DNA from: Nilaparvata lugens | Taxonomy: Eukaryota > Arthropoda > Insecta > Hemiptera > Delphacidae | DNA length: 64,000 nt | Reading direction: 5' to 3' | Assembly: GCF_014356525.2 (NCBI RefSeq) | Contig: NC_052515.1 | Coordinates: forward strand, 21,780,365 to 21,844,364 | Translations under genes and position numbers: made by a program | Part shown: positions 1-13,200 of the stretch, in pieces | How the letters are laid out: each line of letters opens with the position of its first letter | Position numbering within the stretch: position 1 is the stretch's first letter | Notes under the pieces: generated by a model | The model's database searches: none | What the model was told of the DNA's origin: nothing | What the model saw: the letters and a program-made list of their open reading frames with translations, nothing else

Positions 1-88
1 GACATGAATAATGATAGTTCTTATGACATCTTGGGCAATCTATAATATCGCGCTTTGGAACAGCTGCGTCACAAACTCCGCACCGCAT
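1..88 (-). CDS. N-terminal fragment of a PHD-like zinc-finger ORF (runs off the window)
   Basis: A minus-strand frame starts with ATG at 88-86 and stays open to the window edge. It begins MRCGVCDAAV and contains the pattern C-x2-C, then C-x2-C, then H-x-H with a further Cys near residue 29, the first half of a PHD/treble-clef zinc finger. Such fingers open the first ORF of many insect non-LTR retrotransposons, and a second example sits at 45027-45287 here. A retroelement ORF1 is therefore the likeliest identity (inference). It is not the next BRD8 exon, because it has its own start and no shared domain. Only 29 residues are visible. Confidence 0.45.
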   Translation of the reverse strand, partial: MRCGVCDAAVPKRDIIDCPRCHKNYHYSC

Positions 89-1924
89 ATTGACCAACTA
101 AAAAGAAATTGAGAAATAAAAACAAACTAGTTACTTAAAAGTTAAATCGAAAACAAGTTCTGATCAACTAAAAAAATGAGAAATTAAAACAAACTAATTA
201 CTTCATGCTACTATTGAGAATACATCCTGATCAACTAAAGAGGAATAAAGAAATCAAATAATAGAATTAAGGGAATGAAACGAATTAATCAGCAGTATAA
301 TCCAAAACTCGTTCTGATCATCTTAAAGAAATTGAGAAATCAAAACAAACGAAATAGTTCACAGAGAATCGGAGACACGTCTATAATTTCCGGCTGTTTT
401 GTTAAGAATAAAACACGAAATGGTATAAAACTATATTTTTTTTTGCTGCTGCTGCTGCTGATGATGATGATGATGTAAATGATTATACACATATTATGAA
501 CTCCAGGCTTGGGCGTGAGTAAAGAGATAAATGAAGATTAGATATGAGTCAATTTACAAGGTTTCATGCTACCAGAAAGCGATTTTGAAACTCATGCATG
601 GTATTTATAAGTTCGGGTCTTAAAGTGGTTACCCATTCAACGGGAGTAGCAAGCGCATGCAGCTTAACTTATGTTATCAATGACTTATCAGCGCGGCCAC
701 AAAACTTCTCATCACTTTACAGGTTAGCCAAGATTTGTCTTAATGATGATTTGAATTAATTTGACTTTTAGTAATGTATTCCTCCACTACAATAAAATGG
801 TTGAATTTATGATTATTATTATTGATGGTTGAAATTATGATTCATTGAATATTTTACTCACTATTATTACCATCCTACAACGATATTATGCAATATTCAA
901 ACTGGATACGAATGAGTAAAGATCTAAATAAATTCATTCACCATAAATATTCTAGTAATGGAAAATGTGGCGTTATGCTAAAAATCATAATAATAAATAT
1001 AGTCAACTTATCGATTTTTATAATGCAATTGTTGATCAGCTGACTTTAAAAGGGAATATTGATGTTGATTGCACACAAGCACAACGTTAGTAGACAGAGT
1101 CTGTCTACTAACTTTGGATTGCACAGGGGATATGAATCAAATTTTTAAATATTTGAACTACAATAGAATAAGCTTACAGGACACGTATCCTTAATAATTA
1201 TCAACATGCTCCTATCAAATAAAGGGCCCTATCTATTAACAATAAAAATCGGGCTTTTAGCCAAGCACACTTTGGTAAACCAATCAGATTGAGTCTAATA
1301 GTTAGTTATCGATTCATTACTATCAAGTTAATATTAAACATGCTTCAAGATATTGATTAATGTGATAAAATAAAATAAACTTGTGATTCACTATTCTATA
1401 TGATTCACTACAATCATACTTCTACAAATAGTTGTAAAAGTGAAAAAATTATTAATTTATCAACAGCTCATATTAGGACGAAAACCTTAGTTGAAATACA
1501 ATTAATTAATATGGGAATTAAAGTGATTAAATATGAAATGATAGAGAATATGGTCTCACAAGATGTTAGTTCATCATGCAACAAAATGAAAGACCCGGTT
1601 GCACAAAAGTCTATCAAATTTTAACAACGATTAAATGCCACGGGAACCAATGAGAAAAGGCTTCTTCGGAAAGAATAAACATTTTGATAGAATAAGGCAT
1701 TGATGCTATCAATACCACTATATCAACATCAACGTCTTATTCTTTCAATTATGGAGAAATACCATATATCCTCCCATAAAATCCAATTAATAAAAATTTT
1801 CTCACCACTTTCTTTGAAAAGAGGATTTCTCTGATTAGTTTTTATGGTATTTAATCACCATTAAAATTCAACAGACTTTTGTGAAACAAGGCGAAAAACC
1901 TGAATGTGTAATAATGAGACTTAC
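89..1924. other. Repeat-poor sequence at left edge, probably BRD8 intron
   Basis: No supported exon. It holds a short CTG/ATG trinucleotide run near 446-476, a perfect palindrome at 1086-1112, and AT-rich sequence. By orientation it should be the intron after the BRD8 exon at 1925-2375, since that exon ends in a donor and the bromodomain exons must lie further left. Confidence 0.5.
1086..1112. repeat. Perfect 27-nt palindrome (13-bp stem, 1-nt centre)
   Basis: The arm GTTAGTAGACAGA is followed by one G and then its exact reverse complement. It is isolated and may be the core of an eroded foldback element. Confidence 0.7.
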
Positions 1925-2375
1925 CGAAACAGTATCAGAAGCGATGGACATTATATTGGGCAAAACTGCTGATGTAGGAGTACTTGGGGTAGACGAAGAC
2001 GACATGATCTCATTGACAGAGACAGTAATAGCTGCACTTACATCCGCACGCGTAACCTCCTCACTAGTCTCACCTTCCTCCTCTTCCTTCTTCTTCTCCT
2101 CCTCCTCCTCCAACTCCTCTTCTTCGCCTCCTTTCTCCTCCACCTCCTTCGTTGCTTCAGCTGCCTCCGATATCATTTCTTCCTCCTTATCTTCTTTCTC
2201 GGGTTCCTTTGCCTCCGCACTTTCGTCTCCGGGTTTCGTCTCGTCTTCTTTCGTGTTGTCTTCGCTTTCTTCCTCTTCATCGGTTAGGTCTTTGGTTTCA
2301 ACTTTCTCTTTGATGGTTTCTTCGGTTGGATGCGGGGTGGGGGGTTCGGTTGTTTCAACCACTGTCTCTTCGATA
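1925..2375 (-). CDS. Brd8: BRD8 coding exon 15 (acidic region, last in window)
   Basis: Acceptor TTTTCAG precedes 2375 and donor GTAAGT follows 1925. The exon supplies one nucleotide to a split Ser codon, then 150 codons, ending in phase 0. It encodes a Glu/Lys/Asp-rich tract with runs such as EEEELEEEEEKKKEEEE, then a Ser/Thr/Pro-rich tail ending in SIASDTVS. The human protein has a comparable acidic stretch followed by a Ser-rich linker before the bromodomain, so the bromodomain should begin within the next exons outside the window. The antisense frame (plus strand, 1881-2399) is open only because the tract is low in complexity. Confidence 0.82.
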
Positions 2376-4220
2376 CTGAAAACAGAAAATAGTTATTAAA
2401 ACATTGAATAAATATTAAGAGTGAAGATCTCAAAGAAACTACAATATTGCCATTATTATAGTTTTGTTGTACCAACCGGGATCAACTCTTTTGAATCATC
2501 TCATCACACCTACTGCAAACTTGTGCTACAGTGTTGTTTTAGTCAGTTTTGTGTGTTGCTTTTTTGTATGACTGTATTCGGTTGGTTGTATTGTCACTTT
2601 CTACTGTAACTTTTATTGTATTGTTATTTCCGCCAGTGTTATGATTTTGTTACTTATTGTATTGTTTGTATTTTGACTTTTGCCTATTACTGCATTGTTT
2701 ATGGCAATAAAAGATATCTTACTTTAAAAAAACATAGTGGAAGCTTCAAGCTTAGAGTGATGCATCATAGATAAACAATAGCGTGAGTAGATATCCCATG
2801 GTATAGGGCGTTTATGTTACAACTTTTACTGTTATCTCAAGCTGATTACTGTCGATTATTGTCGATTTTTACTGTTTTGCTGGGGTGAGAGTGTATGAAC
2901 GGCACAGTATGAGAGACTACAAGCGTCACACAGCTTCACGGGAAAGAACAACGTGGACTATCGGCTTGAGATAACAGTAAAAGTTGCGACATAAACGCCC
3001 TATACCATGGGATATCTACTCACGCTATTGTTTCTCTATGGTTGCATTTAATGCATTCAAGGTCAAGTAGAAACCTTGGATACATGGATTATTTGAATAC
3101 CATTTGAATACAAGCATTACATTCAACACTTTCAAGCTTGAACACCTTCGCCTCTCCACTATGATTGCACCTCTAGGTTAGTGCTGATTTCGACTGATCT
3201 CGACTGGATTCATCATGAATACAATTTAAGAATATTCATGCACCCCCTTCTTCTCAATTCTGAACAATGCTTTGAAACTACTTTATATAATACAAAATAG
3301 TTTTAACTATAATGCTATCAGAGATGCACAATTTTTCCATGAGAATTTATATCATTAACACTATAATCATTTTTGTCGTTTTGTCGTTTTACTAGTTAAG
3401 TTTACGGTTCACAAAACACAAGTTTCGATGCTTATGACATCATCGTGAATTGGGTGATCAGTTGAAACTCAACATACAACTGAAAATTATGCCATGATCA
3501 TGAATATTTGTGAGAATAAAACTTATAATAAATCTATAAAAAATGAGCATACATATAATATTATGATAAAAAAATCTGGTGTGGCGCACTCACACAACTT
3601 TCCTTGCCGTTATGAGAATTGATCACCTGACGCTAGTGTTAACGCGCATCACAAGTCTACTTATAAACAAAGATCTGAGCCAGCTGGTGACAGGACAATA
3701 ACGCTGGAGACATACGAGGTCTGCTATCTCTTCATAGTGAATCATTTAATAGAATCAACAGTTGCCAACAGTTTGCAATTGGATGATCACATTTTCTCGA
3801 ATTTCGAACTTATTTTCAATTTTATGTGAAAATGTTACTGAACATTAATTGTAGAGATTTTCATGCTCAATCTTTTCCACTTGGAATTTTTTGTTTTAAT
3901 TGTATCTGAAGCCTGATAATTGAGAATCTAAAATCAAACTTTGCATAGATGGGGCGGAGCTCCTGAAATTTTTACAGATATGAGACTAGTGGCAGTTGAT
4001 AGAGCTTTTCAATTACTATTTTAGGTATAAATTTAATCAAAATCGTTGGAGCCGTTTTCGAGAAAATCGCGAAAAACCCTGTTTTTGACAACATTTTCTC
4101 CATTTTAGCCGCCATCTTGGATTGCATTTTATCGAAATTGTTCGTGTCGGATCCTTATTTTGTAAGGACCTTGAGTTCCAAATTTCAAGTCATTACGTTA
4201 ATTGGGAGATGAGATAACGT

Positions 4221-4276
<56 letters not shown>

Positions 4277-7200
4277 CAATACCCAAAAACCACTTTTTTG
4301 GACTCAGGGGACCTTGAAACGTATAGAAATTCAGAAATTGGGGTACCTTAATTTTTTTCGGGAAGAAATACTTTCCTTACCTATGGTAATAGGGCAAGGA
4401 AAGTAAAAAAAATATTCAATACACCATAGTTTGAAAATATGTGATTCTCCTTTCGAGTTCTACAGCAGATACTATTTCCGGTTCTTTTATGGCCGGTTTC
4501 CGAGCTCGGGATTTAGCCAAGGTCTAGTTCTATACTTTAAACAGCTGGAGTCAGAAAATTGACTTTCCGAAACTGGGCATAGTCGTAGTATTTATGATAA
4601 TCTTCATTTTCTCATTTCTATAATGGAAACGTTTTCCTTGAAATGATCCTAAATAATTCAAAATACCTGAAACTTCACACTATTTTCTCATTATTTTATT
4701 TTGTGTTCAATTTCCTAGTTTTTCGAAATTTAATTTACAAATCGTTAGTCGTTTTACTGCGACTACGCCCCGTTTCGGAAAGCCAATTTTCTGACTCCAG
4801 CTGTTTAAAGTCTAGAACTTATCTAAATCTCGAGCTCGGAAACCGGCCCTTGAAGACGGAAACCGGCCCTTGTAAAACGGGAATAACTGATGTAGGGAAC
4901 GCAAAAAAGTCTAGTCAACTGAGTGCCCATCCTACTGTCACATGATTTCTTTTTGCAAGACCTCCAAATTTGAATCCATCATTCAGGGCCTTGGACCTGA
5001 CTATACTCTCTCCAGACTGCGATCAGCGCTGGAAGATTAAGCCGACCCTCGCTCCTCCACGCGCAGGCACACACGCCCGGCCTACTTGTGCCATCGATAT
5101 AATGTGTATACTACTTAGTATACAGGTCAACAGACCGTCCCTTAACTCATACACACAAAAAGAGACTGCGCTTGTGTGTGAGAGTAGTAGGAGGGTCGGC
5201 TTAATCTTTCAGCGCTCATCGCAGTCTGGACAGAGTATAATATTGGTACACTCTGATTAAGCTACGCCGGCTCACCGAAATTTGCATTATAGTAAGTTAA
5301 TTCTATAAATGTAGGTAGACTTTTAAATGACTTATAGTCTATGAATCAAAATAAATCTAACAGGAATAGAAAACTCAACACACCTCTCAACTTGTTCCTC
5401 CTCAACCACCCTCTTCTCTTCCTCCTCGTCCTCACCCTTCTCCTCCTCAACAATCTTCTCCTCCTCTACTTTCTCCTCAGCTTCCTCCTTCACTGCAACT
5501 TCCTCCACCTTCTCCCCACTTTCCTTCTCCTTCTCCTCACTTTCCTTTTCCTTCTCCTCACTTTCCTTCTCTTCCTCTCTTTGTTCTTGTGTCACCTCCT
5601 CATTCACGACCACATCCTCCTCCACCACTGCTTCTCCGCCAGTTTCCACCACAACTTCGTCTTCCACCACTTCCTGTGCTACCACTTCTTCTTCCCCTAC
5701 TTCTTCCGGTTCCACCTTCACTTCCACTTCTTTCTCCACCTCTTCGACTTCCTCCCCTACCTCTATCTTCACAACCACCTCCTCCTCCTCCTCTCCTTGA
5801 GTTGCGACCGTAGTCTCTTCAACTATCGACTCTTCGACTATCGAAGTGGGGAAGTCGACTATGTTGTCGACAACAACGGTCGAGTCGACAACCGTCTCCT
5901 CCTCGATGACCGCTCCATTATCTGGTTGGCCCTCTACGACCACCTCTGCGCCCTCTATTATCTCCTTCATCGTTGGTGCAGCAGCCGCCGCCTCTCCAGT
6001 GGCTAGGTCTATGTCAGTGCTAGTAATTTCCACAAGCTCTTCTTTTATACCACCGGCCAGCTGCAATCAAGAGTGAAAAAGTTTATCATAATTCAAAAGA
6101 CTCATTGGGCAATTTGAATAAAAGGAACTAAATTTAGAAAGAGAGATTCAAATTCAAAATACTATTTGTACACAATTGTACTAAATTTAGGAAGAAAGGG
6201 ATTGATTGATTGAGTACTTTATTTATGTAGATTACAATATATACTGGCTTATACACTTATATACAATAGCTTACAATACAGCAAAATCATAGATGAATTT
6301 ACATAATATAGACTAAGAAAATAATTATTGAACTGTATATGATATGAAAAAGCAATTTGTAATATATTAACTATAGATAATTATATTGTTATGCATCTAC
6401 ATAAATTGGTGGAGCTTTGGACATATCAATGTCCATTCTTAGGAAAGAATATTAAAAATATCCTTCCCACTAACTCTCTACCAAAGGGAGAGAGAGAGAG
6501 AAAAAAAAATTGATAAAAATTTTAATCAATCTTTGGACAACTGCAATTTAATGAACTGAATTTGGGAAGAGAAGTTTTGGGCTACCACTTGTTTTTTCTT
6601 TCTAATATTGTAATGTTTTTTGTGTAATAAATGAATGGGGCTGTCAATCTTTATTCAAATAATGCATTTTTTTCAATAAATACTAATTTTCTATAATTTG
6701 AGATTATACATGTGTGTGTAGGGGTGAGATCCAGGTCACAATAGTCCAGGCGCTGGCTTACATTGAGCATACATGAGAGAGGCAGAGAATTTGACTTCGG
6801 ATTATTGTTAGGGGGTCTTTAGTGTATATGAAACTCGATGTCGTCACGTCCCAGGGTGGTCGACAGCTTGGGGGGAGGGGGGTAAGTTGTAAAAAACGCG
6901 CGTTTATAAAATCGCCTGTCCTGCAGTTACTATTCATAGTACAGCTTTTAATTTTTTCTCAATATTATGTACACATAACTGGCTTTCAATGTGGTCCTAT
7001 ACATTTTTGCGATAAACCGCATAGTTTTTCCGTAAAAAAATAAAATATCTCGAAAAATGTATTTTTTTATTGTGGACTTTTTGTTATTTCTCGAATATTC
7101 AAGTAATTAGCCGACTTAGAGGAAAACGCTCCCAATAAACGTTGTAGGCCGTTTCTTGCTGAATCCAATGATATGTATAGTTTGAGGGTTACGATCATAG

Positions 7201-10200
7201 ATGCGGCGGTGGGAGGCGGATAAGTAGCACTGTTACGCTGCGGCGCGGTCCTCCCCCATGATTAATGCGCGTAATGGCCTGTCTATCGCATCGCTCCTAC
7301 TAGTCTATGCATTCAAATTATGTATTTCAGGAACGCTATCTTATGTATTTTCGGTCGCTGAACACGATTTTTCAACTCTCAAGCCTTAATAATTGATAAT
7401 TCTCATCATAATATACTAATTATGGTCAAAATTACAAACTTCATCTCATTCTGCAAGGAAACTAAGAAATGACTGTTTGAAATGAACGAAACTTGGGTTT
7501 CAAGAAATATATTAGGATAGAATAAAGATAATATTCATATATGTTTATGTTCTATTGTTTTTATCTCAAATTAATTTATTGTGATGCGCTGCAGGCTAAA
7601 TTATATTATTAATTGCACACTGGCCACGCTTACTTGATATAGTGGTCAGTTAATTTCCAAGAAATATTTGTGGAATTTCTTAGTTCTTCATGGTGGAAAT
7701 GGAATTCATCATTCATTCATTATCATAATGATTAAAGTTTAGTATGAAAATGTTAATCTTTCGTGAATCTTCAGTTTGTCGTGAACTTTTGAGAAATTAT
7801 ATCCAATATAATAACAGATATGTGTCAAATCAAAATGAAATGAAAATTTAAATATTCATCCATATTATTTCTAACAGTATTATTATAATGATATTTCACT
7901 AACTTTTGATTGATTCATCCATTATGGTATTCCCGTTTTGTAGACTGTTTATGGTAGACTGTTTTGAAATGGTAACAAGTTATTCAGTATCAAAATTTGG
8001 GATTCGAATAGTTTTGGGCCATGCCTGTTATTCATTCCCAAACATATTTATATGATTTGTAATTTTATCCACAAATGAATGAATTTATGTATTCCTGCAC
8101 GTAGCTAACGTATGGATTATTCCTTTATAGATTCTTGCATGTCACATTAATAAATCTCTGCCACAGATTTAGAAATCAAGTCTCGATGGTTTGGAGAGCA
8201 TATTATTGGAGTGATTCTTTTACTCTGCTGCTTCTAATATGTTCACTACCTTTGTTTGATTTTAGACCATAGACATGAAAAGCTATGTCCACCTGTATCA
8301 CTCCATCTCTATTGAGAATTTTCATAACTCTTCTCATCACAAAGTTACCATAATCTTGCAGCGTATTGGAGTTTTGAAAAGTGAAGTAGGAGTTGAATTC
8401 AGGAGAGCCATGTCATCATTATGCGAATTTGTCAACGATATTTAGGGATTTAGTCAAATCCACAACTAGTTTCACTTACAATTTTATGGGCCAAGTGAGA
8501 TTAAGAGTTTTTTTTTCAAATATCCATCAGATGTTGACAGAGATTGCGGTTATTGTAGAAATGCATGCTGCACTAAAACTTCAATGCTGAATTATCTTTA
8601 AACAGCTACCTAGTAAAAATACAGAGATCAGATCTTTTTGTTCTAGAATTAACTAAGACTAGGATTTTTGTTTGATTGCATCGTGGAGAATGAAAGAACT
8701 CTGTTTCTTTTTATAGGTGAGAATACACTTTTACAATTTGCCACAACTATGTTCAGATAAAAATCGTTGGAGACCGAATAACTATTTCTTTCTATACGTT
8801 CAAAAGAGAATCACACACTTCTTCACTTGCTTCCAGACCATTGATAACATTATGCAGATTCTGTTGTCCATCAGAGTCTTGAAGAAAAATGTTATGTTCT
8901 CTTGAGAAGATTATGCTTCTGGAAATCATTCTCACCTCTCATTATTCTTGTTCTACTTCATTAGATGACTTTCTTCACAATCTCCAGTGATATCCATAAT
9001 AATGTCAACATACTTGAACAGAATATCTTTGATGGAAGATTTATTTATATAGTAGCAGCCATTTTAGGAAAGCCTTTGAAGAACTAGCTATTCCAATCAC
9101 TCAGTTTTGGATGATCGAATGAGGGTTTGCTCCAAAGCATGATCGGTTGTCACATTTATTAAATTTTCAAGGTTTCATTTGACAGAGAGTCAATGTATTG
9201 ACTGTATAGATCTAATGTTTCTTTATTTGAAATTATTTTCTACTTCTATGGGTATTTTTTCATATTTTCTAGATATAACACAGACTTTATAACATAGTTT
9301 TTGTGATTGAATGAAAAAAGTATGGGATCTTTTCTCGTACAGTTTCTATGTGCAGTACCAGAGTCCTTCCTTATGAGCATGAATACAATTTAAGATAATT
9401 TAAGCTATGCTACAATAATCAATCATAAATTTCAAGTAGTCATTGATTTTGATTCTAAAAAACTCCACAAATAGCTCCTGACTTCTTTCAAATATACGTT
9501 GACAATCTCTCATATTTGAACCGTTTATGAGTCCTTGTAGTTGTTTCAATGAATTGATTGCTTGCTCTCACACCTTAATTAGACTGATCTCCCCTCGATA
9601 GATTTCCAACAGTATTCTCTCCAAATATTTCAAATTCAACAAAAATATCTCTCATTCCACTTTCATTCAAGTACCACCCCAAGACAATCAGTCAAACTCA
9701 GCCAGATGAAAAGTATCTATTCGTAGATATAAAAGTTACAGAAATCAGTTGATAAAGCTGCGTTTACACCAAAGTTATTAACAAAATGTTAATAACTTAA
9801 TCTTTATAGATTCTATTAGATTGAATGTTAATAACTTAATCTCTACAGATTCTATTAGATTGAACGGAACTTGGCAAACACATATGTCCATCATATGTAT
9901 GATAAGTTATGTTCAATCTAATAGAATCTATAAAGATTAAGTTATATTAAAATCTCCTTAATAACTCTGGTGTAAACGCAGCTTTAGAGTTGTATTTCCT
10001 CTGTAATCAAATATTTAGTCATATCACATGGGAGTAATTGGCATTATTTGTGCTTCAACTGTAAATTTATATAAAGAAAATATTTTACTCCTTTTACACG
10101 GTGCTCTATATGGGGTTGCCTATATTATTTGTTTAACTTACTCCATTACTTGACTTTCGCAATTCCAACGTGATCATTGAACTAAATCGAATAATTATTC

Positions 10201-13200
10201 TCTCCTAATGGAATATCAGTTTTTTATCAACTGAGAAACACATTAGGTTTCCTAACAGGATGGTTTATCATTTGTGAATCTCGAGTCTAATACCCGGTTC
10301 GGTCAAGAGATTTGAACATGCTCAAATCAGGTACGGTTTACAACGAGTGCCATGGAGCATAATATGACTTTTATGGCGATAGTTACTATCGATAATCCCA
10401 GTGCACACTTGCAAATGAACAAGTGAAGTAAAGTAAAGTAAAGTAAAGCGTACCCAGCTTGACCATATTCAAATATCTAGACCGAGCTTGGTGAAGCTCT
10501 ATAGAAATGAGTTAAAGTTGAAGGATGATGCAGAATTTATTCCGCAATGTAAATCAAATCATTAAAGAAGCACTGACCTGCGCATCGGGTCCAACAACTA
10601 TCATGTCAATGGTTCGCGAATCGAGCTCTGCCAACTCACTCAGAGTTTCAGCGATTAGATCACTGTCAGGCGTGTCGTCTATGGCTGAGATTGTTGAGAT
10701 CGCTGAAGTCTGGAACAACAAAACAATTGAACATTATACAAATCGACTTCAACACTTAAGATGTTCATGGCAACAATTTCAAATTTCATAATCAATAAAT
10801 GAACATAGTCTAAGAAGCGTTAGTAAAATGAGTTGAGTTGGGGTTAAGTGATAAGTTGAAGTAATGAAATAATGAGTTAAAGTGAATCTTAATATAAAAA
10901 TAAGCGTATTCTTTTGACGCCCCAAGGAAATGCGATTCGTTATTTTTACATTCACAGTCTAGACAATGATCATTGACTCATATAATCATTTCATTCAATG
11001 ACATCAGCAGAGTCACAATGATTTATAATAAAATACATTACTCATTTCATTTCATTTTTATTTCACCACCTACATCACAAGGATGAGGGGCAAGTCAAGG
11101 AAGCGAATGAAAGTCGCTTCTTGTCAATCTCACTTTTCACTGGAAATTCCTTCAGTGAATAGAGTGGATTGTCTAGAAGGTATTTTTTTAGAGCTTGCTT
11201 AAATGGTTTAGGCTCTTTTATACTTTTTATATCGTGTGGCAGGCAATTATGAAAGCGGATAATTATGTTAATAAAACTACTGGTTCTCTCCATGTGCATA
11301 GTTTTATATTTTGACTTTTTTAATTTAATGACAATCAATTATTATAATTGAGCGCATAATTCATATTTGAGAGGTAAATGTGTCAAAATGCCATACGCTA
11401 TATATATATGAAAGCGGAAGCCCTGTGTGTGTGGCTGTCTCTGTTTTCAGCAGTCTACTGTACGGGAGGTCGAAATCGTTTTTTCCTCTTGCATTATGTT
11501 CATGTATATTGTGTCTACATGGCCTAACCGTTACATATTTTTTATATATAGAATTGTCTTGTAGATATAACTTAATACATATAACTCATAACTTATGAAT
11601 AGGTCAAATAAATAATACAATACTGCTAGGTTAAGAACATCTTACAAACAGGAGTAAAATACATTATACAAAATATAAAGTTTTTTATAATAAAATATCG
11701 TTATTTTAACAGTTGCTTTCGTGTTAACTGTTATCTACGATAAAGTTATTTATGTTAAATAACTGGGCATCAATTCGAAATTGAGACTCATTAGTAATAT
11801 AAGGAAACATTACAACTATCTTGAACTTATTAATTAATTGTTTGAATTTCAAAGAAGAATTTAATAAGAGAAAATAATATTACTTTGAAGAGCCTAATCA
11901 TTGAGTCAGATTAAAGAGTCTATTAATTAAAAGTCGATGAATCACAAGAGTGATGTTTGGATATTTAACTTAGAAATAGAGTAATAGTGAATAGATTAGA
12001 GAATTGAATGGAAAATGTTCAAATGAGATTTGGTTTGACATACCGCTGTTTGATTTGATAATATTGATGTGTTTTCTCTGTCAGTACAAACTTCTTCTGT
12101 TTGGATATTCTCGGCTGCCACTATTACTTCTGTTGGATCTATGTCTGTTGAAAAAAGTACAACAATAGATTATTGCAACATTTTAACACAAATTGGATTT
12201 TTTTCCTAATAAAGTATTTTAATAGGGTTACTTGAATGTTCAATTATAGAAAACGAATAGTACCCTTGTAATATCCTAAAATAAAACACGACTAGTCAAT
12301 ATTATTTGTGTTTGTAATTATTTTACATGAACTTTAAGTTTTCTTCGTTCAGTATCAATATGTGTATAGTCTTTAGCATTAATCTACTACAATTTTATAG
12401 AATCAATAAACAACATACAAGAGTATAAAACTTTGAAAATTTTGACAACTATACCAGAGACGATTTTGATATAATCCATTATTCGAATACAATTTGTACT
12501 GCGAAATACTTCAAATATGTACTTTCTTCTCAATGACCTACAAAACTCATAATTAATTATCTAGTGGTGAGAAAAATAATTCCTGTGAATAAATATCCTG
12601 AATTGCAGTTGATACTTTTCTTATTAGTTAAAAAGCAAATTATTATTTGAAACCCCGTTATCATTGCGATAAGGGAATCTGTACATGATAATTTTAATTG
12701 TAATATTGTATTTCTCAGATGAAAATGAGATTCTTATCTATTGAACGATACTGTAATCTAATAATATGCTATCAAATACCTTGAAGGCCACTGAAACTAA
12801 TACTGTAATATTGACATAGAGAAGAAAGCTACAAAAGAAAGTTAAAATTATGTCAATCTCAAGCTCCTTTCCTTTTCCAAGTCATTTTCAATTAGCATTC
12901 CACCACAATTATCAAGTAATTTCAATTATTGTTCTCCTCCCAATTATCGTCATGATGTGTGATATATTGTATATATGATACATTACAAGTGACATATCAC
13001 ATGATAGAAGAATTAAATGGCAGTTGCATGTAAGAATTAATGAATTATCCACATTTCATGATTTTATTCATTATATTATAATTTTTTGGTTTTAAACAAT
13101 TAAATATCCTACAATGAAAAATAGTCGGTTATCAACTTTTTATATTGAAAATAGTTACATATCTGTGACTTCATTTCTTATCATTTGTAAACTTATTATG

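Noticed and set aside
1881..2399. 172-codon Ser-rich plus-strand frame
   Set aside because: Shadow of the Glu-rich BRD8 exon at 1925-2375, which has correct splice sites and phase.
5341..6006. 221-codon Leu/Phe/His plus-strand frame
   Set aside because: Antisense shadow of the acidic BRD8 exon; no family similarity.
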